Shown piece after piece: positions 22,130 through 34,424 of a stretch of DNA of 64,000 nucleotides (position 1 is the first letter of the stretch; every line of letters begins with the position of its first letter). A model generated the notes under the pieces. The model saw only the letters and a list, made by a program, of their open reading frames with translations, was not told the DNA's origin and ran no database searches. The position numbers and the translations under genes were made by a program. The DNA lies in the NCBI GenBank assembly GCA_016648135.1, contig JADDOH010024886.1, positions 56,974 to 120,973 on the forward strand. Reading direction: 5' to 3'. The stretch is from Agrypnia vestita. Its lineage: Eukaryota > Arthropoda > Insecta > Trichoptera > Phryganeidae.

Positions 22130-22715
22130 TCGCCATAGGATATAGAGATAATTTGCTGGTGTTTTTGGAGATGTAAAGTTACTCATAAAAAAACTTTTTG
22201 AATCTTTTTTATAGAAAATTTTATCACCTATAATTTAGTAATACAAAGGTTTGACTTAAAATTAACGTTAACGAGATATTTAAAAAAATGACCTTTGACC
22301 CCGCGTAAAAAGTATAGCACACCTCGGATGGATGGGGACTTTTGACAGATTTCCAGGAATTATTCCTGGGTTTGGCCTTTATTTCATCTAATTTGACTGG
22401 ACTTTTTTATTTTTTTTTAAATTTTTTTTTTACTAATTTACTGTTACTCCTATGTAATATCACTATTTAGTATCGAAACGTAGCTTCATACATTTTTGAG
22501 ACATATGTAAATTTTTTTCTCCTCTAAAATACTTCCTTCCCGCAATCTTCTATGAAGCTGCCTTAGTGGCATTTCCCAATAAAAATATTGACATAAAAAA
22601 GCGATAAAAATATATTCAATCAATAACTTTATCTGATTAAATGCGTTTAATAATAAACGCATTATATTTCAGCTGCAGCTAAAAATATCAAGAAAAATAT
22701 TAAAAATATTCGCCA
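22130..22715. other. AT-rich stretch, nothing recognised
   Basis: No feature seen apart from the T-rich terminator of the following tRNA near 22702-22706. Confidence 0.4.
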
Positions 22716-22787
22716 AGGTTCCACCGAGATTTGAACTCGGATCGCTGGATTCAAAGTCCAGAGTGCTAACCATTACACCATGGAACC
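22716..22787 (-). tRNA. tRNA-Gln(TTG): tRNA-Gln (anticodon TTG)
   Basis: A complete 72-nt cloverleaf. The acceptor GGTTCCA pairs with TGGAACC, with T as discriminator. The A box is TGGTGTAATGG, the anticodon arm CTGGA-CTTTGAA-TCCAG and the B box GAGTTCAAATC. There is no intron. TTTTT on the minus strand just downstream (22702-22706) is a polymerase III stop. CCA is not encoded, as in eukaryotes. It reads CAA codons. It is oriented away from its partner at 22942. Confidence 0.97.
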
Positions 22788-22941
22788 GATGTGCGGTCCC
22801 TACGTGAGATGATACCAGACGTCTGCCTTCTCATCACGTACTATAATTGCTTTAAAATTATTGCATATTAGAAAGTGCACAGTCGAGTTTCGCGAACTCG
22901 ACGAGTATTATGATTGAAATATTATATCGCTCTCTCCGTGA

Positions 22942-23013
22942 GGTTCCATGGTGTAACGGTTAGCACTCTGGACTCTGAATCCAGCGATCCGAGTTCAAAT
23001 CTCGGTGGGACCT
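22942..23013 (+). tRNA. tRNA-Gln(CTG): tRNA-Gln (anticodon CTG)
   Basis: A complete 72-nt cloverleaf, differing from the neighbour at the wobble base (CTC TGAA versus CTT TGAA), with one D-arm change (TAACGG) and an acceptor change that makes a T-G wobble pair (GGTTCCA with TGGGACC). A TTCTTTTT run directly after it terminates polymerase III. It decodes CAG. The two genes are divergent and their 5' ends are 154 bp apart, so they arose by inverted duplication and share an upstream spacer. Confidence 0.97.
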
Positions 23014-23347
23014 TCTTTTTGACGTACATAATACGGCTTTTTTCATGGGATTAAACATTAATCCATAATACATTTACTAAACTAGTACTTACCTACCTCA
23101 GTATTATTCCAACTAGTTCTACCGCTGATTTAAAGCAGCTATTTTGTATGGGTTACTATGCCCGGTCTTTTTTTGAGCGCGTTCATCTGCAGCGTTTCTA
23201 CACGTAAGTCGTAATGATGATGATGACCAAGCCGTAAATTTTAATATTATCAGTATATCCATTACGGCCATTTTTCATGACTACGTCATGACGTTCCTGA
23301 CACGTGAGATAGACAATAATTTTAATTTTAATTCATCTTTATTGTAT

Positions 23348-23773
23348 TGTTACGAGATGGTAGAAGCAGAAAGAGTTGCAAGTTGCACTTTTACACTAAA
23401 GTAAAATTACTACAAACGTCTAATATCTATCATTTTCGTGAAACGACTCAAACACGTATATCTATAAATACGGGGGCATCGTGCTGCGCAGTTCAGATTG
23501 TTTGACAAGCGACACACGACCATAGAAGCGAGCGAATTGGGAACCCGCACTAAACCATAAACAAGTAATAAACAAAAGTAAGGCGGAATAGGAAAGCACC
23601 TACTTAAATTTTGTGAAATATTCAGGAGTGACAAGTAGTACGAATCACATAATTATTGTGAATTAAAGAAAGGTGCTCCGATTAAGTTCGTGTCCAGTGA
23701 TGTAATTTAATAAATAAATCGATAATTAATATTAAGTGTTTTCTTTGCCTCCCACGGTCAAGTTACCGTGACA
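23348..23773 (+). mobile_element. solo LTR (Gypsy-like), copy 2
   Basis: 426 bp from TGTTACGAG to CCGTGACA, i.e. TGT...ACA ends. It has TATAAATA at 23463-23470 followed at the right spacing by a TCAGATTG initiator, then poly(A) signals AATAAATAAA near 23705. The sequence after the end (ATATT) resembles that after copy 1. No gag-pol flanks it. An open frame on the opposite strand at 23410-23634 is a shadow. Confidence 0.75.
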
Positions 23774-23774
23774 A

Positions 23775-24360
23775 TATTTTTGAAGGTTGGCATAATAAAT
23801 TTTCCGTAGGTACCAAGTTCGAATGTTTTATGATGGTTTATTATTTAAACCCTTTAGTACTATTAATAAAGGCTTGAATTTCTTTATAATAATATAGGTG
23901 TGAGCCAAGCGCTACTGTGGTTTTATCGATTAATTAAGAATATCAATTAATTTTGTAGATTACTCGTGTTTCACTGCTGCACACTTCAAATACAGATAAT
24001 ATTTAGTAAACATCTCTTTATTTAATCTATATTATTTACAAATAGTTAATAACTATGCAGAATTTGTGTATATAATAAACTCCTATTATGTTACATAATT
24101 TAATATTAAACCATTTATAATAATCCAATATAATTGAAAAGTCGATGAGCGGTTAAAAAACAAAAAGATAAATCCTAAACTGAACCCAATATGTATGTCT
24201 GTAGAGAAAAATTGATTAATGGGTACATTTAATATTAAGTATTATGAGAACTTTTATTACAGGGGAGCTCTAAAAATTTATATGAAATTTCCTTGGTTCA
24301 TTCCATTTTTGTCCATAGTTTTATACGTGTCAAGATATGTTATACATGATCCTAGATCTC
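23775..24360. other. AT-rich stretch, nothing recognised
   Basis: No coding or repeat signal that I can name. Confidence 0.4.
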
Positions 24361-24365
24361 ATATA

Positions 24366-24790
24366 CAGGGTTATTTGGAAAACATTAATAACCTCGCAGG
24401 ACTATATTCCTGCCTTGATTATGAGTCGAAAATGTTCAAGCCATCATGACGTAATATCAATAGTTATGGAGATAAGCGACATCAAAGTTTGCATTTTTTT
24501 GCAATATTTCTGACTTACTTTTTGTAGAACGTTGGACTATTATAGTAACTTATATCGAATATGTAAAATTTTGTGTTAAAACGAATGAATTTTTCGTTAT
24601 CAATATAAGTTACTGTAATAAAAGTTCAACATTTTATAAAAAATAAGTCAGTAATATTGAGAAAAAAATGCAAACTTTGATGTCGCATATCTCCATAACT
24701 ATTGATATTATGTCATAATAGCTTGAACATTTTCGACTTAGAGTCGAAATATAGTCCTGCGAGGTTATTAATGTTTTCCAAATAACCCTG
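24366..24790. mobile_element. palindromic CAGGGTTATTT MITE, copy C
   Basis: 425 bp with intact ends and TA flanks. It is shorter than copies A, B and D because part of the centre is deleted. Confidence 0.9.
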
Positions 24791-25069
24791 TATTATATCC
24801 ATGTTTTCTTCTGTGTGTCACTAGTCAGAAAAATGTGTCAATTTCCTTCTAAATATACGAATTAAATAGATATTAGGTGAACCTATTGCTTAGAGAATAA
24901 ACTTTTTTTAATATAAACAAGTTAATTTACAATATATTACCAGAAATTTTACTGGGGATTTTATCAACGTCGCCGAGAGTGATAAAAATAGGAGAAACTG
25001 CGGGAAAAAAAGTGATTGGTGTTCTGATCAAAAACTTTACAGGTATATCAATCAATACAGATAGATAAA

Positions 25070-25345
25070 TCAAAAATATTCAATCAACCATGACCTAATA
25101 TCAATTGTTATGGAGATTTGCAATATTAAAATTGGATTTTTTAAAAATATTTCTTTTTTTTGCAAAAAGATGAACTATGATTACGGTGGCTTATAAACAT
25201 TATGCAAAATTCATTCGTTTGAATACAAGTCGAATAAAATGATAAAAACCTAGTACAAAATTCTGATTTAATTTTTTGCAAGCGAATGAATTTTTCATAA
25301 TCGATATAAGTGTCTTTAATGATAGTTCAACTATGACACACCCTG
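25070..25345. mobile_element. diverged CAGGGT-superfamily MITE, left end decayed
   Basis: The right end reads ACACACCCTG then TA. Inner words (ATAACTTG-like, CAAGCGAATGAATTTTTC) match the family. The left terminus is not recognisable. Confidence 0.6.
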
Positions 25346-25654
25346 TATAATAGATAGCAAGTATAAAAAAAGCAAGCAAATAACAATAACATGATGTACA
25401 CAGCAATAACAATAAGAATATATAGTAAGAACGTTGGAAGTAGGTAAAATAAAAATACGAATAAAGTAAAAATACAATAGCCACTTACCAAATTAACGAT
25501 TTACAGCATATTCGATAGAATTTGGTCACGAGTAACGTATGTACGAGGGTAGGATGGAAAAACGTATGTAAGGCGAAGATATTTGAAGGCAATACAAAGA
25601 TAGGGCCATCCACGAAAGACATGGCGTAAACAGATAGTTGTGGTGGGTTCTGTT

Positions 25655-25841
25655 TCAACAAATGTGTTACAGAAAGTAAATCAAAAATATTGAAAAAAGA
25701 ATGCAAACTTCAAAGCCGTTTATCTCCATAACTATTGAAACAGAAACATAGTTAATTGGACATTTTCGACGCATAATTTAATCAGGAATCTACGTGTAAA
25801 ATATTGAGGACTATATCTGTTACACAATCTTTCAACACCCT
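25655..25841. mobile_element. CAGGGT-superfamily MITE, right arm only
   Basis: Contains AAAAATATTGAAAAAAGAAT, the ATCTCCATAACTATTGA word and an end ACACCCTAT. It is a half element. Confidence 0.5.
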
Positions 25842-25859
25842 ATTTTGTCATTTATGCCT

Positions 25860-26090
25860 TTTCCGCACACCGCGCGGCCGTCTTCGTTAGCACACCGGCA
25901 ATTTGTTCTCGGGCGATTTTTAGGAGCGGACCCGCATTACCGGGGCAGAAATGTGCCCCAAAAGTGATGGGGCCGGAATGTTGCCCCGCACGGGGCAATT
26001 ATTCCCCCCCCCCGGGGGACCTACTCAGCCTGCTGCAGCGGTCCCTGGAGAAGGGGGACTTACCAGGAACGGGAGTAACGATATATCACA
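25860..26090. other. GC-rich patch with homopolymer run
   Basis: Mixed GC-rich sequence with GGGGCAGAAATGTGCCCC and GGGGCAATTATTCCCC-type near-palindromes, then a run of 10 C followed by 5 G at 26004-26018. No gene recognised. Confidence 0.5.
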
Positions 26091-26194
26091 AGGCAAAAGA
26101 GGAATTTAGTTAATTAAAATGAATTAGATCAATCAATTAGATTGATATAAAACTATATCTACATACATTTTAGTGGTGGTAAAAATGATTTTTT

Positions 26195-26770
26195 GACAAG
26201 GTCACCCTTCAATACTTGTAGTATCCGATCATGCCAGGTATTTTGTCGACCACTTCTATTTCTGTTGCCTTCAACACTCGCCCCATATATTTTCTTAACC
26301 ATCGTTTCCTCACTCATACGTTTCTACATGACGAAACCAATTCAGCGCTCCTTTCTTTACTCTATCTACCACACTACAGACAGCATTACATTCACTTCTA
26401 ATTTTTTCATTCTCACTCTATCGGCCAAAGATTTTCATACAAGCGTCTTAGTGACTGTATTTCCACCGCATTCAGTCTACTTTCATTCCTTTTTTGCCAA
26501 TTCCAGGCTTCACTTCCGTACATCAGAGTTGGCGCTAGAACGTCATTATGTACCGCTTATCTTGCTTCCTTTGACAGATTCTTATCGGCCATAATTGCAT
26601 TCAGAGCACCATTTACTTTGTTACTCGCAGTCACTGTCCTTTCGATTTCGGTTTCAGCCTTGCTGTCTCTACTAAACATACTCCCCAAATACACAAACTC
26701 GTTCACTTGTTCTAAGCATTCGTTGTTTACAATTACATCACACTTAGTAACACTTAAAAACTTACTTCAA
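26195..26770 (-). pseudogene. RTE-like LINE reverse transcriptase, C-terminal part, broken
   Basis: On the minus strand the frame gives VYLGSMFSRDSKAETEIER, then NKVNGALNAIMADKNLSKEA, a stop, LAPTLMYGSEAWNWQKRN and ESRLNAVE, then decays. The VYLGS...NGAL..I......LYGSE.W...K..E..L.A.EM order is standard for the post-palm region of these elements. Several stops and at least one shift make it non-functional. The same region occurs on the other strand at 61617-62175. Confidence 0.85.
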
Positions 26771-26803
26771 CTGCTAATAACATAACATACTATAAACATA
26801 GAT

Positions 26804-26960
26804 GTGCTTGTTGGTCTAGTGGTTAAGACACGTGAATAATGATACAATGGTCGGTGGTTCGAGCCTCATTCCAGACTGCGAGTTAGTCTTATTTTTCATA
26901 GGTGAGTTTGAAAATAGTCAAAAATATTGGTGTGACATGTAATCTGCGAAAAACAAAATA
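26804..26960 (+). repeat. tRNA-derived SINE, family 1, copy d
   Basis: Perfect A box TGGTCTAGTGG (26812-26822), B box GGTTCGAGCCT (26856-26866) and the shared tail AATATTGGTGTGACATG. It directly follows the broken LINE. Confidence 0.8.
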
Positions 26961-26964
26961 TACG

Positions 26965-27415
26965 GCGATTCGTGGTGCTGATAATTGTGCGCCTTTTTCG
27001 ATATTGAAATATTAAAAAAAGTTAGCCTTTCATCATCTGTTTGTTGAAAATAGGTTGCTACAGCAATGTTATCTGTGTGATCATGCACTTCATTGCTTGC
27101 TGGATTCCATGATTATACTAATAATGCAATAAATCTGAACCCTAATTGTGTAATAAATCTCTTCCATATTCCCACACTTCACAATTACTTATCTGTACTC
27201 TAGAATGTTCATTTACTGGGTGGTATAACGGATACTGCACTAGCTCTTAATACCTAGAATAAATATTTATTATTATTTTTATACCTATTTCTAGCCGTAC
27301 CTAGTAGTACACAGGATGTATATTTTTACAGAAGAGATTTTTTATTATATTTTAATTTATTTGCAGTGTAAATTGCCATTTATTAACATCCTTATTGGCA
27401 TCGTTTATTAGGGGA
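26965..27415. other. AT-rich stretch, nothing recognised
   Basis: No signal beyond low-complexity T and A runs. Confidence 0.4.
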
Positions 27416-27421
27416 AAATAA

Positions 27422-27610
27422 AGGGTGTAACGGAGCTAGTTCATAATATTTGACAGGTAGATATCGGCCTAAATTATGATTAGAATCATCAATGTCCTAA
27501 TATAAATGTTAAAGTGAATTTTTTTGCAAAATTTCGGATTTAATTTCTATGTAACGTTGAATAATCATTAAAGGAATGTAGGTATATCGAAAATGCGTAG
27601 AAGTGTGTAG
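27422..27610. mobile_element. CAGGGT-superfamily MITE, left arm only
   Basis: It starts AGGGTGTAACGGAGC, the same terminal form as the copies at 57041 and 63701, followed by ATGTTAAAGTGAATTTTTTT and an ACGTTGAATAATCATTA word. The right arm is absent. Confidence 0.45.
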
Positions 27611-27619
27611 TTCAATATA

Positions 27620-28190
27620 TAGTGAAAATGGGCTCACGAAGGCTCGATTTTTGGGTGATGGCACTTTATGGATGTGTTGTCTACTGATACACTCCAATAG
27701 TGAACGACGTCTATGCGAGAAAGAGACAAAGTTATATGAGTGCTTCACGCTACACAGTAATGCAATAATTCACCTGACATATCTATTGGTTATATACACG
27801 GAACGCAGTGTGTTATTGTTTTAAATTTAACTTAACACATTGAATATTATTATTAATAAACCTTTTATAAAATATTCAGATTTTTTTTCGTGGTTATCCA
27901 TAATATGAATATAACAAAATATATTGTGCAATTTTAACCAACAATTAATATTTATTTTAATAGTTTCAACTCATGAAGGGAGTCGATATAGTAATTATTA
28001 TTATTAATATGTGATTTATATAATTAATTTGAGACCACACTGATGGTTTTTGTTTGTTTGTTAATTTTCTCAAATTAATTATTATGTCCAACCACAAAGT
28101 TAATTCTTATGCATATAATAATTCAACGTTAAACAAATTTATGAAGGAATATTGTAACTAAAAAAAAATTATATACTTGCATCAGATTCG
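27620..28190. other. AT-rich stretch, nothing recognised
   Basis: Only a word shared with 60960-61000 (ATTATGTCCAACCACAAAGT) stands out at about 28083. Confidence 0.35.
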
Positions 28191-28199
28191 TCAGTGGAT

Positions 28200-28515
28200 G
28201 ATCTTTTGGTGGCAATGGAGGAATGAAAAAATTAAAAGAGAACAAGATATCAGTAAATCTGATCTTAGAATGGTGATTTTAAAAGGGTGTGCTTAGATGG
28301 TTTAGTCACCCTGAACCAAAGAATGATGAGAAAAAAAAAACGAGCCTTAATGACACCAGAAATCTCTGGCGTAACCAGGTAAATTAGATATTGGAAGATG
28401 GTCCTGTTAGTAGACTAAATAATCGATGAGCTTACATGATGAGATGTATGACTGTGGATGAGTTTCGCGTCAGGACTGAAGAATGTGGCTCTTAATCCTC
28501 TCTTCCTAGGTAAGT
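28200..28515 (+). pseudogene. RTE-like LINE 3' end, degenerate
   Basis: Broken + frames give RWFSHPEP, then SRLNNR.AYMMRCMTVDEFRV and RTEECGS, then CTCTTCCTAGG. These correspond to the WFGH, RR.CMK.CMNV.EA and DR..WRS..SAYP tail seen intact at 62040-62150. Stops are frequent. Confidence 0.6.
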
Positions 28516-28519
28516 AAAT

Positions 28520-29990
28520 AAGTACCAATGTACCACATGCCTCTCGCACGATCAAAACAAAACTATTAAATTCATTAAATCGCGTATTTGGTTTTTTAAT
28601 AGGTTTTTAAAAAAATGAATTAAATAACTACAACATCCATATCTCATCCACAGCCACACATCAGAGAAAATATCAATTTAATCGATGTGGCACTGCCTCC
28701 TAAGCTCAAATACAATACAATGTACTTGGCGTTCAGAGTAGGGCTTGCAAAATTACCAAGAATTGGTTATATAAGGAAAATCGGTAAAAAATTAAGTTCA
28801 CGTTAATTATGGTGGTATTTATATTTAGAGGTTATTATTACGGAATTAACGGACATTCACAACCCATACATCAGACATCCACTCTCGCACACCTCATTCT
28901 CAACTCACCTGAAGGAGGAAACGGAGGTTTACGCAAGACGTGTTGAAAAAACGAAATAGTGGAAAAATAAGGTTTGTGTTGTATTCATGACCATTAAAAA
29001 TGGATTTCCACAAAGTAAACGCAACACAAAGGAATCTATCAAATGCCAATATATCTGTCATTATAGCGGTTAGGTATATTAGCTTTAAATGAAATATTAT
29101 GACAGTTTGAATGAAGAAATTAAAAGTCACTCCGGCAGCTCTAAAATCATTATCTATCAGCAATACGATACAGATGTTTTATAAGACGTTATAAGAGTTT
29201 TATAAGAAAAAAGTTTTATAAGACGAGCGTCGGTAATATTTACTAACGAATGGCAATCCGTTCTTTAATTGTCAATTTACTAACGGATATTTGGTCTTTC
29301 ATTTATAAGACCAAAATCAATTATTTGTTTACATATTCTTACATGATCACACTACATTGATACACTAAACATACACATGCATGTTTATGATAGAGCAGGT
29401 CGAAGACATATGTAATTGAGATACCTAATGGGTTGGATTTTATTTAATTTATTAATTAAATTATAATAATTAAATAATAATGTATTTTTTTTTCATGTAT
29501 CGTGCACCCGTTATTCTGTTAATCTCATTGAAAAAAACTGAATTCTACCAAATTTAGTAATATTAGTACATGTTGTATATAATTTTCATCAAGTATAAAA
29601 TGTTACGATAACGCAGACCAACGCCAATGCCCTAGATTACAGTAGAGTCATTCACTGCCAAATACGGCAGATCTATCGCTTTATTAACACCTGAGTGTTC
29701 GTTTAGCCCGCGGCAGTTGCAAGATTGATTCCGCTATTAATACACTACGCAACGGCCAACGGTCGTGCGGTACGAACTTTCTGGTACTATATCGCGGGCG
29801 AGCGGAGAATCACAAAAGGATATCGTTTAGAATTGCCTATCCTACTATGATTTAATCGTCCACAAGCGCCATTATAAAATAACAATATTGTGACGGGGAA
29901 GATTTTAATGGCAATTTATCTTTAATCACAATCAAATGGCCCGTGTGCACGGAATGAGACAACGATGAGGAATTCTCAAAGATTTATTTG
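28520..29990. other. AT-rich stretch, nothing recognised
   Basis: Short direct repeats of TTTTATAAGA at 29175-29225. A patch of balanced composition at 29640-29830 could be conserved non-coding DNA, but I cannot show it. Confidence 0.35.
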
Positions 29991-29999
29991 AGATCAATT

Positions 30000-30215
30000 T
30001 TAGTACCATATGCACGATTCGGATATAAACTCAAAGATCGCCTTAACTCACTTCTTACTTTTGATAATAACTCTCGTAGAGCTCTAGTCTCCTGGATGGT
30101 GCCTTTCAACTTCTTCCTATCCATTGTTTTCTGCTCCCATCCTTTCTCCCCTAACCTCTCCAATTTAGCTAGAACATTGCCATTGGTCTTTTCCCAGTTG
30201 GTTTAGCAAATGTAT
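30000..30215 (-). pseudogene. LINE C-terminal tail fragment
   Basis: The minus strand reads LAKLERLGEKGWEQKTMDRK and KLKGTIQETRAL, matching VGKLGKRGEWEQKAIDRKKC at 45160-45260. W(E)QK..DR.K is the usual end of many LINE polyproteins. Confidence 0.65.
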
Positions 30216-30219
30216 TAAA

Positions 30220-30710
30220 ATGAAAATAATCAGACCTAATATTGGTCAACAGTCGTGAATATTCATTTCTACGTCGAGATGATATGTCAAATGTTTAAGT
30301 TATAGAAATGACAGTGAATGTTTTGAAGCAATACGTTTTTAAGAACGCGAATGAAGGAAAACATGTTGGAGAATCGGGAGGAGGAATGCAAGTCGCAGAA
30401 AGAACTGTGCAGATAGCTATTTCAATGTTTTTTAACTGTCAGAATTTTTAACCGAAAATATTGACGCTGTAGCTTATTGTTTTAAGGAAACTGTATTAAT
30501 ATATTTTTAAGAAAAAGTACTATTCAAGTACAAGAGGCAGACTTCATAATCCAGAAAGAGTGTTAATTTCATAATTGATGTTAGTGTGCTTAAGAAGCAT
30601 TTTACATAAATAATAGATAAATAATATAAGATCTTTTTAACTTTTATTTAAATTATATATAAAGCCGCCCACTGGGCCTAGCAGCAAGCCATCGCTGAAA
30701 GCCGATTACA
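30220..30710. other. AT-rich stretch, nothing recognised
   Basis: No feature identified. Confidence 0.4.
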
Positions 30711-30714
30711 GACG

Positions 30715-30905
30715 CCAATGGCCGCGAAGCAAACTGTTTCCAACTGAGAGCTTTAGTTTCGTTAGTATATTTTCGACTGCGAGTTAAGGCTGTGAAAACA
30801 GTGTCATCTAGCATAGCCTCTTGGTAGTGTTGGTGAAGAACATTGCTACGTTGGTGACTGACATTGCGAATTGTGTATTTTGTTGATGTTACGTTTGCGC
30901 GCACG
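30715..30905 (-). repeat. fragment resembling the Helitron family A 5' region
   Basis: The minus strand contains ACTACCAAGAGGCTATGCTA and GATGACACTGTTTTCACAGC, which match CTACCAAGACGCTATGCCAT and GATGCCGCTGTTTTCACAGC upstream of 15668. The 83-codon frame here is therefore repeat-derived. Confidence 0.5.
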
Positions 30906-30909
30906 TGTC

Positions 30910-31260
30910 GAGTATCACTGGCAAGTGTAACGCTTGGTTTTCGTTTCTGTATCCTTCTAAAAATCTCAAGCTGATCTCCGAGTTTATCTACAGATTAATA
31001 CGTGTGACTCATTACAGACACGAGTAATAAAATTGCCTTTTTAAAACCCACCAAACAATTAAGTCATAACTTCTCATGCTAATTTTCAGCGGCTATGTTA
31101 ATATTCCTTGTGTACCCTGTTTTAATTGCACTCTTTAACAGCTATTTAATAAATTAATGTGCCACTGCCGAGGCGGAATATTAATTTCATAGCACGGTTA
31201 CTCCTTAAAAGATGAACGTCTACGAGTCAAGACGACTTCTGGGAGAAGTACGTTTTTAAT
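30910..31260. other. no feature recognised
   Basis: Nothing I can support. Confidence 0.4.
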
Positions 31261-31268
31261 TTATTTCT

Positions 31269-31590
31269 TCAGCGTGCGGTTTTAATTACGCGAATGTGAC
31301 TTGTCGTAGGGTTACCGAGTTTCGGGTGGTCTTCTCTCTGGTCACGATGTCGGGGCCTCTGAGGAATCCGCCTCAAACGCGGGTACCGGGTACCTAATTG
31401 AATTGTTACCAAAAGCCGGCCACGTGGAATCCCTCGACAAATGCGCCGCGCACAGTGCAACCTCGCGAATTCAGTCCGCGGAAGACTTCTGCGAATGTGC
31501 GCGCCCCTCGGTGGAGGAAGACGTCTCGGAACATCCTGGGATAATTAATGGCAACAGGCTGCGAGACGAGTATGAAGAATGGCGGTAAAA
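31269..31590. other. GC-rich patch, possible conserved element or exon
   Basis: A block with visibly more G and C, open on both strands (31403-31588 + and 31269-31460 -). No domain, no consistent splice sites and no repeat partner in the window. Uniqueness and composition make it a candidate functional element, but function is unknown. Confidence 0.25.
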
Positions 31591-31926
31591 TAACTCAAAA
31601 GATATTTAATTACGACGTCTTCCGCACTTTGGAACGGGCGGATATCGAAACAAATACATACATTTATAGTCTTTTGTATTTTTCATGTTTAAAAAATAAT
31701 CAACAGTAAGTAGTTAAATGTCCCGAATTTAGGTAATTCTATACACTTGTCAAATGATTAATCAGCATACTGCAACTTGGTCGCCATCGCAGACTATTAA
31801 AAAATAAATAAATCAGACATGAACTAACTTTCTAAATTAATAATTATTTAAATTCCTTGTGCACCATCCAATGCTGCGTTTTGTGCTAATAAGTTGGATT
31901 TGTTTAAAAAAGGTCAAACATAAAAG

Positions 31927-32062
31927 GTCCGCCATCACAGTGCAGTGGGAATGACATAGGCTTCCGATTCCGAGGGTTCCGAGTTCGATTCCCTGGAGTG
32001 TTTTGTGCGGTATTTCGCTACTGTGGGCTTCGTGGCCTTATGTAGCATAATAAAAAATAATA
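31927..32062 (+). repeat. tRNA-related SINE, family 2, copy b
   Basis: Head with CAGTGGGAATGACATAGG, B box GAGTTCGATTCC (31981-31992), body with GTTTTGTGCGGTATTTCGC and CTTCGTGGCC, and an A-rich end. The body corresponds to copy a at 14156-14317. Confidence 0.7.
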
Positions 32063-32069
32063 CTTGCCG

Positions 32070-34420
32070 ATAATAAAATTTCTTAGTAAATAGGTCGCGC
32101 TTTATTACAAGAATACGTTTTTACTTAAGGGACGTAGTATGGAACCAATTTTTAAAATAAATACTTTAATTGCAGTACAAATGTGCCTTAGTCCTTACGG
32201 GGAACATTCCTCCGCTATGACTCATTATTTTCTCCTTAAGAACCAGTTAAGTTCATCTCTGTACATGTTTACACTACATAGACGGCACATGAAGATTTGA
32301 AATATTTCTTTTGATACTGGAAACAATACATAAATCAGCTAGACTCGGTGATAAAATACTTATTTTCAAAAAAAAATCATTGTTTTGAAATAATTTTCCG
32401 GTTAATTTTTCAGAAAAGTTATATCAAAATCTGACAAGAACTGCGTAGATTTGAGTAACATTATTCCATCTATTACTCCTCTATCGAACAATAAGCATTT
32501 TCCATGTGAATTTATTAATGAAAAATACCAATACGACACGGAAAAATCTCCATATTTGTATTTATTTTAAAACTATTATAATAAAATTCATCCTAAATTA
32601 ATTAAAGATATAGTATAATAAGCACTAACCTTTATTGCATCCTTAAATAAATCATTTAATATTGTAAAATATTATACGTGCAGGGAACAATGTACCTAAT
32701 ATTTATATGGCTAAACTTTTGTGCTTTGAAAATAGTACTAAGTTGCTGGAATTAAATTTTATCACAAGACCAAAAATGTCATTAAGTTCAATGTAAACAA
32801 AGAAAATTTGAAAAACTTACGAATTCGATGTGCGTTTGCTGACTTAGTCAATTTTGTTTGTGCATTATGAGTAGTAAAAAAGAATAATATACTATTTATA
32901 TAATGTGCGAGTGTACACTTTCGGAGCAATGAACTTGGAGGTGAGAGTCTAGAAAGAAGCAATATATTTGTCGCGAGGGCTTCAGCATTATATTTTTACT
33001 CAACGACAACAAAAAGTTGTGTTGAACGTTAGTTAAGTGAGCACACACTCAGTGAACCGTTCCCTAACATATGAACTCAACCAAGTGCACAAACAATGCT
33101 AAGTGTCTTTTTTCCACGCATATAAACACAACCACGCATAGGTATACATAAACATTGCTGTTTGCGCAAAAGTGTTTTTTCCGCGCACCTGCGAAGCTGC
33201 AATAGATGGGAACTTTATTTTGTCACTGAGCGGGTTTTTCTGTGAATTGAATTGTAATATGACTTGAAATAAAACCCACCAATTCCTACGTTTTTTAGCA
33301 GTGATTATGACATTCTTAATCTTAGTCTACATGTTTCTATTTTTGTGTCTTAATTATTAATATACTTTTTTCAAACTGTATTGTCTGAAGCAATTACCAG
33401 AAAATTTCTCGCTCACAGTTGCTCACAGCAAACATAACCTAACGTAAACTTTATAAATAATTTTAGTTGACGACAATTATATGTCAATAATATTCATAAA
33501 TATATGGATGTGTTTTTTTTATAAACGTGCTTCTTACTTTTTATTATCTAAATTCATGTAAAAAAAGAACTAAAACATCCTGTCACGCAACTGGCGAGCA
33601 ACTTGCCTGGCTAGCAATTGTTGGCAAGCAATTTTTCGCACATCGTCTGGATTTTGCGAGTACTCTTAGTATACTCGTATATTAAAATACCATAATTTTC
33701 TATAAGAATTGAATTAATACATTGGCCTAAAACTCTTCTCTTAAGACACATTGAAATGTAACTTTAAAACAATTTATTCAATCTTCCTTGCACTTTAACT
33801 TCCTTATTCCTTAATTCTTCATCATTCCTTAAATTCTTTGTTTAGGGAGATGTTTGCCCAAGGCGTTTTTAATAAAAGGAAATAATTTATTAAATGACAC
33901 CATCCACCATGACGTTTCCCTGTGGATGCTGCCAGCTTAGGAGTTTTGTATATGAATTATAACACGTTGTTAATAATAAATAACTTACTAATCGCTAAAA
34001 ATACTTATTAATCGCTAACACGTGTAATGAACTAAAGATTATTAACAAATGTTAGATGCTCTCGCAGATTTTACTGAAAAGGTTGGTGTGTCGCAGTACG
34101 ATTAGTCAATTAGTTTTGCAAAAAAAAAATCAATCGGTAACTCTATACATATAATATACACAATATGTAAGAATTAAAAGACATCTCGCTCCGCGCTATA
34201 TTTCATTTCTGAGACAAAAGTTCACGCCCACCATTAATGTGCAGAAAGGAAGATTTCAATTTGTCTTAGGGTTAACAAAGTACCAGTAGGATGTCGCTCT
34301 TCATATAGCGCTGGAGGATATTCTTGAATGTTCGCAAGATTTGTTAAGTGGCGTTGTGTTTGCAGGTTGTCGTAATTTATTTGTTCACTTCAAATTATTA
34401 TGAACCATCAACAATATATA
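32070..34420. other. AT-rich stretch, nothing recognised
   Basis: Only local word repetition at 33590-33640 (GCAACTGGC, GCAACTTGCC, GCAATTGTTGGC). No gene, RNA or transposon signal. Confidence 0.4.
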
Positions 34421-34424
34421 ATAA

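Noticed and set aside
26193..26594. 133-codon open frame on the plus strand
   Set aside because: The minus strand encodes the conserved RTE-like motifs, so the plus frame is its reflection.
30653..30904. 83-codon minus-strand gene
   Set aside because: Its sequence overlaps the dispersed block seen upstream of Helitron family A copies.
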